Below, one piece after another: positions 31,034 to 36,387 of a DNA stretch of 36,387 nt. The stretch lies in contig BFEA01000596.1 in NCBI GenBank assembly GCA_003427395.1, forward strand, positions 378,062-414,448, read 5' to 3'. Origin of the DNA: Chara braunii (Eukaryota > Streptophyta > Charophyceae > Charales > Characeae). Below the pieces are notes generated by a model, which saw nothing but the letters and a program-made list of their open reading frames with translations, was not told the origin of the DNA and made no database searches. Each line of letters starts with the position of its first letter. Positions within the stretch are counted from its first letter, which is position 1. The position numbers were made by a program, and so were the translations under genes.

Positions 31034-32002
31034 ATGCCCGCAGAAACTCGTAAACAAAAGGAAAAGAGTGAGATAACAGAGAGAGAGAGAGAACACCCGT
31101 CTTGAGGGATTGGTTGAAATGACAGCAGTAAAGGCTTTTATAGCCTTAAAGGCCCAACCGGATGCAGCCAACGAAGAAGATAAACCATTGTTCCAAGTCC
31201 TTTATGGCAAGGCACTAGCAAAGGAAGAAAATACAAAGGAGGAAAAGCGAAAAAACGTTGTTGTCGACCATGAGGTTATCTTCAAGACAGTCCCCCCCTT
31301 GCCCGACACTAAGATGAAGAAAGATCTGGTCGAATATGTGCATGCTCTCATAGACTGTCACCTACTCTCAAGCGCAGCAAGTGGACGGGCACCATGTATA
31401 ATCTGCAATTGTTTGTCGGCAAACTTCTTGCTACACCCGGACTGAAAATGACTGCACAATCATGCTTGGATGTTGTGAAAGGTCAGTATTTACACGCATC
31501 GCATAGGCAAAAAACTTATTGCATACACAGATTGGTTTTCCCTTACACAGGATGTGGTCAGCCTCGACGCACGAGACCTCGTTTCCACAACATGCAGCAA
31601 AAACCTCATTGGCGGCAGGCGGTTCCGAGACAACAATCATTTTGTTGTGCATGACCTGTTGGAGGCTGATGAGGAGATCTATGCGGACGACTCCACTCTT
31701 AGTGACGACCAAGAATAGGACCCCAATACAATTTGTTCCTCTTCAGCCTATGACTCTAACATATGTAACGAAGAAGAAAAGTTAAATGTCGTTAGAAAGT
31801 TTGTCAATCTAAAGGGACAAAACCGAAACTCGTGGAAGAACTATGTTCAATTTCCTAAGTGAGTCAAATCCCAGTGAAACCGGACGATGCAACCACCAAA
31901 CATTGGGTTGACCTCCCGATCACTGAAAATGATTTGAGGATTAGGCTCAATAAAAGGTTATGCCTACAATGTCTGAAACCGAATCATTAAATACAAAATT
32001 GT
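31034..32002 (+). pseudogene. gag-like region with CCHC zinc knuckle
   Basis: A possible start at 31034 (MPAETRKQKEKSE) resembles basic gag leaders and is closed by TGA after 23 residues. A second open stretch, 31110-31445, holds charged sequence (KALAKEENTKEEKRKN, KKDLVEYVHAL). Another frame gives HFVVHDLLEADEEIYADD near 31640-31685. At 31961-32002 a C-x2-C-x4-H-x4-C knuckle (CLQC, H, then C) carries an in-frame TAA immediately after the His. Such knuckles bind element RNA. At least two frameshifts are required, so this is a decayed gene. The family is assigned from order rather than capsid similarity. Confidence 0.6.
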
Positions 32003-32370
32003 TATAGGTTGCAGAGAAACCCGAATCGGGCGTACAGTTGACATCATCACCCTCTACAACAGGGGGGATTGAACCTGACAGAGATCAGCAATTAGTGATT
32101 TGTATCAAAATATTTATTTTTAAGAAAAAAATATAGTCTATTTATGCAATCTCATCTATCAAATAATAAATTCAATACAATATTAAGACATTTATTTCTT
32201 TCATTATTGATTATTATATATGTGTATGTAAATGTTCATTAATATATCTCATCTTGTAAAAAAAAAAAAAAAACGAATATAAAAATAAAAAAATATTTTT
32301 ATATTTGTATTTGCCAATTCCAACGTTGAAGTTTGTTATGTTTTGTATGATGAGTCTTGGAAGGAGTTAG

Positions 32371-32774
32371 AGAAGGTCGACTTTCACTATCACTTAGAGC
32401 ATTGTGCTGAGATGAAACAACAACATGTTGAAGGAACAATAAAGTTGATATTTTCCAAATTTCTCATCAACCATCTCCATTTTCATGTCTAGATTGATTG
32501 TGGTGCCACTACTAACTTCATGTTACCGCACGTGATACGCAAAGTAGGTTTGGGAATGAAGTAAGTAGCTTTGCAGATTCCTTGCCGAACTCAAGAAGGC
32601 AACAAAGAGGTTGTCTTCTCTACGCATGCAGTCAAATGTGTGCGCACTACCTTTGACAAAGAAGAAAAGAACACACAAGGATTGAACTTCTATGTCCTTG
32701 ACAAGTGTCCCTTTGACGCAGTCCTTAGGTTGGGCTGGTTGCAGTTCCAATGCGAATGGACCCAGTGGAAGTAA
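32371..32774 (+). pseudogene. Retropepsin-like aspartic protease region
   Basis: The motif IDCGATTNFM starts at 32493, with D-C-G at 32496-32504 in place of the usual D-[ST]-G. It is preceded by a TAG and a hydrophobic strand (FLINHLHFHV). About 70 residues later FDAVLRLGWLQ (~32713) corresponds to the closing strand seen in related elements (DvILGxxWL). The distance fits one retropepsin domain. A second stop (TAA, ~32562) splits it. A Cys at the Ser/Thr position occurs in some elements but might be a mutation here. Confidence 0.7.
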
Positions 32775-33204
32775 TCACTTCTTATGGTAAAAGATGCACA
32801 AGGGAACAAGTGTCTCGTCCTCTTAGATTAGAAGTTTCACTTCCCGGTAACCTTTCTTAATGTCATGCATTTTTGCAATAAATGACCCAAACCCAAATAG
32901 GATGAACAATTGTACGTTGCCTTCGTTCGCCCTACTCATGTGCGTACTACTTTTGCGGTTAGTACTAGTTTTACTTCACCTAATGAATCTACTTCTATCA
33001 CCTGTACTTCTCTACCTACCTCTCGTCCAAATTACTCTACTTCAGATTCGGTTGCCTTCATTCGTGATTTGTGACATGATCTAGGTAATCCTTTTGCTGA
33101 TTCTCTACCTCCACCAGTCCCAACAAGCATTCAAAGCCTACCCAAACGATTTTCGAAAGATTTAGTCGAACCACATGAAGTTCCCGCACAATAGGTCCAA
33201 TACA

Positions 33205-34110
33205 CGATCGAGTTGGTCGAAGATGTTGTTCCTCTAAAGGGTTGTGTATACCATATGGAATCCGACGAGTTTGAGAAACTCTGAAAACAGATCGATGAGA
33301 TGATCGACAAGGAATGGATGAAGCCCAGTGAATTTGAATTTGGTACACCCATTTTGTTTGGAAAAAAAAAAACAGATAAGCCCGAGTCAACCAAGGTTGA
33401 AATCATACACGATTGACCTCAACCCACGAACATCCACAAATTGCGTTCTTTCCTTGGTCTTGCATCATACTATCGAAAGTTTGTGCCCCGATTCTCTATT
33501 GTTGTTCGCCCATTGTTTCGACTGACAAGCAAGAACGTATCCTTCACGGGGGATGCAACATATGAGACCGCTTTTCAAACCTTAAAAGAGGCCTTGGTAA
33601 GTTACCCTATACTCCGCATTGCAGATTCCAAACTCATATTCGTAGTCACTACGGATGCAAACTAGTATGAGATTGACGCACTGCTGCAACAAGATGATGA
33701 TGATGGTTTGCGGCCGCTCGAGTACTACAGCAAACGCATGTCGTAAAAACGTACCTCCTTCCACGTACATGCGCGAGCTCTATGCCTTGCGCATGGCTCG
33801 GGATCACTAGAAGCACTATCTTTTTGGACGCCACTTCAAAGTTTTCTCAGATCATGAGACTTTGAGGTGGATCAAGGAACAAACCACCATGTCCCCTACA
33901 TTAACTCGCTGCTTCCGTGAGATAAACATTTTCGACTTTGAACTGAAACACAAAAATGGTTGTTATAATTGAGTTGTTGATGCATTGTCTCGCCGCCCCG
34001 AGTATTTGACTTATCTTGTGAACTCCTACGACCTCTGGAAGAAACTGAATGCGGAGCTCGTAGAGCAAACTGCCAAGGACTCGAACCTTAGTCCGCATCC
34101 TTGAGCAGTT
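33205..34110 (+). pseudogene. Reverse transcriptase ends plus RNase H; RT core deleted
   Basis: The RT start is visible at 33235-33350: CVYHMESDEFEKL, stop, KQIDEMIDKEWMKPSEFEFG, then PILF. Straight after a run of A (33361-33370) comes the RT-RNase H connection: LRSFLGLASYYRKFVPRFS (~33443-33500), FQTLKEALVSYPIL and the RNase H start VTTDAN. Later YYSKRM, LYALRMARDH and then KHYLFGRHFKVFSDHETL (~33780-33865), with VVDALSRRPEYL (~33973-34010) at the end. About 170 residues with the catalytic YxDD are missing. Stops: 33282 TGA, 33663 TAG, 33808 TAG, 33970 TGA; one frameshift lies near 33765. Confidence 0.85.
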
Positions 34111-34235
34111 GCGCGCTCCCCCGAGCGATTGCGGGCTGACCCAAGCAGTCAACCTGATTTTCACGAATATGTAGGACTGGTTTTCTGACGCTATGGAAAA
34201 AAGTCTCTCCGCACGCACTTCTTTGACTTGGCTCA

Positions 34236-34684
34236 CGGCTGGAGTGGACACTTCAGCATGGCAAAGCCGTACGAAAACCTATTGAGACATTTTGATTGGC
34301 CTAGTATGAAAGGATCTGCTGAAAGGTTTGTGGCTGAGTGTCAAGTCGACGAATCAAACCATCAAGACAAAAATCCATAGGGCTGCTTAAACCTCTTCCA
34401 ATTTGCAAGTGATGGTGATTATCAATCGTTTTTCTAAATTTCTCAATCTAATTTCATTGTCACCTCATACCCCAACCGAAGTTGTGATCCGTGAGTTCCA
34501 ACAGAAGTACATTCTGCAGTTCGAAACCCCGAAAACCCTTGTCAGTGATCAGGACCCGCACTTCGTAAGTACTGAATGGAAGGACTTCACGTCCCAACTC
34601 CCTGGTCTCAAACAAAGCATGACATATGGCCGACATCTCGAAGCCAACAGTTTTACAACCAACCCTAATCTTAAGTGTTGCCCT
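34236..34684 (+). pseudogene. Integrase fragment
   Basis: GHFSMAKPYENLLRHFDWPS and MKGSAERFVAECQ (~34241-34345) correspond to the zinc-binding N-terminal domain (His and first Cys present; the second Cys is replaced, QVDES). After a stop, VMVIINRFSKFLNLISL and TLVSDQDPHFVSTEWKDF (~34408-34590) represent the catalytic core with the second Asp in SDQD. The third acidic residue region is cut: the reading ends at YGRHLEANS, then stops at about 34697. The fragment is incapable of integration. Confidence 0.8.
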
Positions 34685-34735
34685 CAACCACTAGGTTAGG
34701 GTTAGGGCAGCAAAGTCAACTCTCACGAGCAAGTA

Positions 34736-34754
34736 GAATCCGCTTTGATACCAA
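34736..34754 (-). other. Retrotransposon primer-binding site, initiator tRNA-Met type
   Basis: The minus strand reads TTGGTATCAAAGCGGATTC, differing at one base from the common plant PBS TGGTATCAGAGC core. It directly follows CCTAACA, a usual LTR ending (TG...CA), so the LTR lies at 34755 and above on the minus strand. The internal part of that element is lost at about 34690. Confidence 0.75.
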
Positions 34755-35675
34755 TGTTAGGATCTTGGCCAATTTTGAAATACACACCATCAAAAAGTAC
34801 AACGTTGTCTAATTGCAAAAAGAAATGAATGAACTTGAGAGAGGGTAAGAAGAAGAAGAAGAAGAAAGAAAGAAGAAGAAGATGATCTACACCAAGCATA
34901 TACCAATGATAATGCTCTTCTTCCTCACCAAGCACTCTCCTCCTCCTCATCTCTTCCCCTCTTATTCCAAACAAGAATAATAATAACAATGTTGAATGGC
35001 TGATCCAGAATCAATATCTGAGTCCCTCTTCTACTGCAGGTATCACTTGAGGTCCACCATAGCCATGACCGCCTCTTGAGGCTATGGAGAACTACCAGGG
35101 CATCGCCCTGCTGTCCAAAGGACAACACAAAGCAGCTATGGCTGCTCTACCTCAGGCCGCCATGCCTGACTCTGCCTGGAAGCTTCTTGGTGTAGCTCTG
35201 CCCCAACTGAGCCTTGCTGCAGCGCCCACCAAGGAGATGAAGATCGCATCCACCATAGCCAGGTAAGTACCCCTGGCGCTTTTAGTCCTGGTCTTCTTTC
35301 TCCTCTGTGTCCTTGCTCCTTCCCCAGCAGCGCAGCTGAGTGCTAGCGCTGCTCCAGCCAGCGCTCCAACCAGTGTGTCGCCAAACTTGCACACCGACAA
35401 CGAGGAGCAACTGGCTCCTCCTGAGGATATAGCGGCCTGCTTGCCTCTTGGGGAGTGACTTCCCAGACTGCACGGCCTTCAAGCAACCGGTACCTTCTCC
35501 CTTTCGGAGGGAAACAGCATTGCGAACTCTGATATTGCCCGGACAGGCCCTAGACTCAGACTGGTTGGACGGGTACCCTCCTAGACCTAGCCTACAACTA
35601 TTGGGCCTCTAAAAATGCCAACTTTTGTCCTCTTCTGCTTGGCCTTGAGTACCCGGCACATCTACCTCTACCTGG
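34755..35675 (-). repeat. Dispersed ~0.9 kb repeat, copy B, probably within an LTR
   Basis: Matches copy A at 19179-20125. Its left edge starts TGTTAGGATC next to the PBS, so on the minus strand it ends GATCCTAACA, the 3' end of an LTR. The opposite LTR edge is not identified; it may lie near 35675 or further right. It includes a GAA/A-rich tract at 34846-34881. Confidence 0.75.
35084..35458 (+). CDS. Possible two-exon ORF inside the repeat, unrecognised
   Basis: Exon 1 (35084-35262) starts MENYQGIALLSKGQHKAAMA and ends at a strong donor AG|GTAAGT. Using an acceptor at 35346 (CTAG|C), exon 2 (35347-35458) stays open and ends PLGE. The protein would be 97 residues, Ala/Pro-rich, with no domain. 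A stronger acceptor at 35326 (CTTCCCCAG) gives an immediate stop. Copy A keeps donor and frame but has a TAG in exon 1. My hand alignment of exon 1 between copies shows changes at codon positions 1, 2 and 3 of about 6, 10 and 6, which is not the pattern of a conserved protein. The minus strand is equally open. Probably fortuitous. Confidence 0.2.
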
Positions 35676-35821
35676 TCTACCTTGAACTTGTTTCAAGGCG
35701 ACTATACTAACCACCTGAAGTTGTTTCACATACAGTCTCTGAGGATCCTACACAAACATATGTTGGTTTCCTGTGGATTATGCCCATTACATTTCAGTAA
35801 GGTGAACTCGTACATGTTGTA

Positions 35822-36180
35822 CCGGCCTACCCGCTACTTGAGTGTTTTCCGCTGCTTCAAGTGTCGCAGGCCTCTTTCCCCACCACTGAGTGTTTTCCCC
35901 GCTGCAATCCTCAATGTCACGGCCACAGGTAAGTGGCGGCCCTTCGGGCCCACTGAAGGGACAAGTGCCTTTGCGGGTCACACACAAGTAGCGGCCCTTC
36001 GGGCCCACTGAAGGGACAAGTGCCTTTGCAGGTCACACACACACTCAAGCCAACAAGCACTCAGACAGACATGCAGACCAGCAAGCGTGCCCACACACAG
36101 ACTTAGAGAACTCAGTAACAAGCGGGAAAATCAGCAAGGCATTCAGTCCATGAGCAAAACTCAGAAATCACCTATGTGCA
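35822..36180 (-). repeat. Second copy of the 28.7-29.0 kb LTR interior
   Basis: Matches 28681-28980 in the same orientation at about 85% identity: CTACCCGCTACTTG, GCTGCTTCAAGTGTCGC, CCCCGCTGCAATCCTCAATG, CAACAAGC..GC, and CAAGGCATTCA.TCCATGAGCAAAAC. It lacks the palindromic end, and the sequence diverges after CCTATGT. From 36181 to the window end I see nothing recognisable. Confidence 0.85.
35931..36040. repeat. 55 bp tandem duplication inside the LTR copy
   Basis: Units 35931-35985 and 35986-36040 differ at two or three positions; both contain GCGGCCCTTCGGGCCCACTG. The copy at 28681-29003 has only one, diverged, unit, so the duplication is later than the split of the two LTR copies. Confidence 0.95.
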
Positions 36181-36387
36181 ATCATACTCGACTTCTTCAC
36201 ACTTGTCATGTATGCAAACAGCGAAACAGCAACTGGCGACATGCGCCCACACAATACTCAAGATATCGTAACCAGATATGAGTTCTCTTCAACTGGCTAT
36301 GGCGACTGGGCGCCCACACAACTCACTGTTCACACTCTGGATCACCCTGGATGTCCCACACGCAACACTCAGTATCATACTTCACAC

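Larger units (their letters stand above)
31034..34690 (+). mobile_element. Second Ty3/gypsy retrotransposon, plus strand, degenerate with internal RT deletion
   Basis: Order on the plus strand: gag-like region, CCHC knuckle, retropepsin-like motif, first part of RT, then directly the end of RT, RNase H and integrase. The RT catalytic core is missing. It differs in sequence from the element at 7.4-11.7 kb: a different protease motif and a classical LRSFLGLASYYRKFV connection. Stops and frameshifts are frequent. An AT-rich low-complexity stretch at 32100-32310 interrupts it. The 3' end is cut at about 34690, where a minus-strand LTR/PBS structure begins. Confidence 0.85.

Noticed and set aside
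34693-34706. GGTTAGGGTTAGGG telomere-like sequence
   Set aside because: Only two units, inside a retroelement junction; too short to be interstitial telomeric DNA.

Overview
This window is eukaryotic nuclear DNA with no intact gene that I can defend. It looks like green-plant-lineage DNA. It carries a scrap of plant-type mitochondrial DNA (a tRNA-Gly, a cytochrome c maturation ccmF fragment and a cox2 fragment), Ty3/gypsy retroelements including one with a GPY/chromodomain-like tail, and primer-binding sites complementary to tRNA-Asp and initiator tRNA-Met as in plant LTR elements. The dense simple repeats, poly-A/poly-C runs and decayed transposons indicate a large, repeat-rich genome. A streptophyte, possibly a charophyte alga such as Chara, is a guess from general resemblance and is not proven here.

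Layout. 1-6.5 kb: microsatellites, a three-copy ~200 bp tandem repeat, a small terminal-inverted-repeat candidate, and a 108 bp tandem repeat. 7.4-11.7 kb: a complete but dead Ty3/gypsy gag-pol on the plus strand (protease DSGAE, RT YIDD, RNase H, integrase), followed to 13.2 kb by repeat-rich DNA that may be its 3' LTR. 13.3-17.1 kb: mostly anonymous, with a short antisense 25S rRNA scrap, a charged ORF and a duplicated CA-repeat unit.

17.1-24 kb: two arms of an inverted repeat (LTR-like, with a TATA box in the right arm). The left arm is interrupted by a ~750 bp nuclear mitochondrial insertion. Between the arms are a ~0.9 kb repeat also found at 34.8-35.7 kb, GC-rich 288 bp tandem units, and ~120 bp repeats. 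24-26.2 kb: a degenerate array with splice-donor-like motifs.

27-30 kb: a minus-strand mosaic of Ty3/gypsy pieces: integrase tail with chromodomain remnant, purine tract, ~415 bp LTR ending in a 93 bp near-perfect palindrome, tRNA-Asp PBS, and gag with a CCHC knuckle. A second gag start and a second LTR end plus PBS follow. 31-34.7 kb: a second plus-strand Ty3/gypsy gag-pol, dead and missing the RT catalytic core. 34.7-36.2 kb: an initiator-Met PBS on the minus strand abutting the second copy of the 0.9 kb repeat, then a second copy of the 28.7-29.0 kb LTR.

The parts do not form a pathway: the window is layered transposon debris plus organelle and rRNA fragments. I looked for an undescribed system and found none that I can support. 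The most informative observations are the mitochondrial insertion inside one arm of an inverted repeat, the palindromic LTR end, the plus-strand bias of AGGTAAGT motifs, and nonsense codons that mostly fit C-to-T or G-to-A decay.
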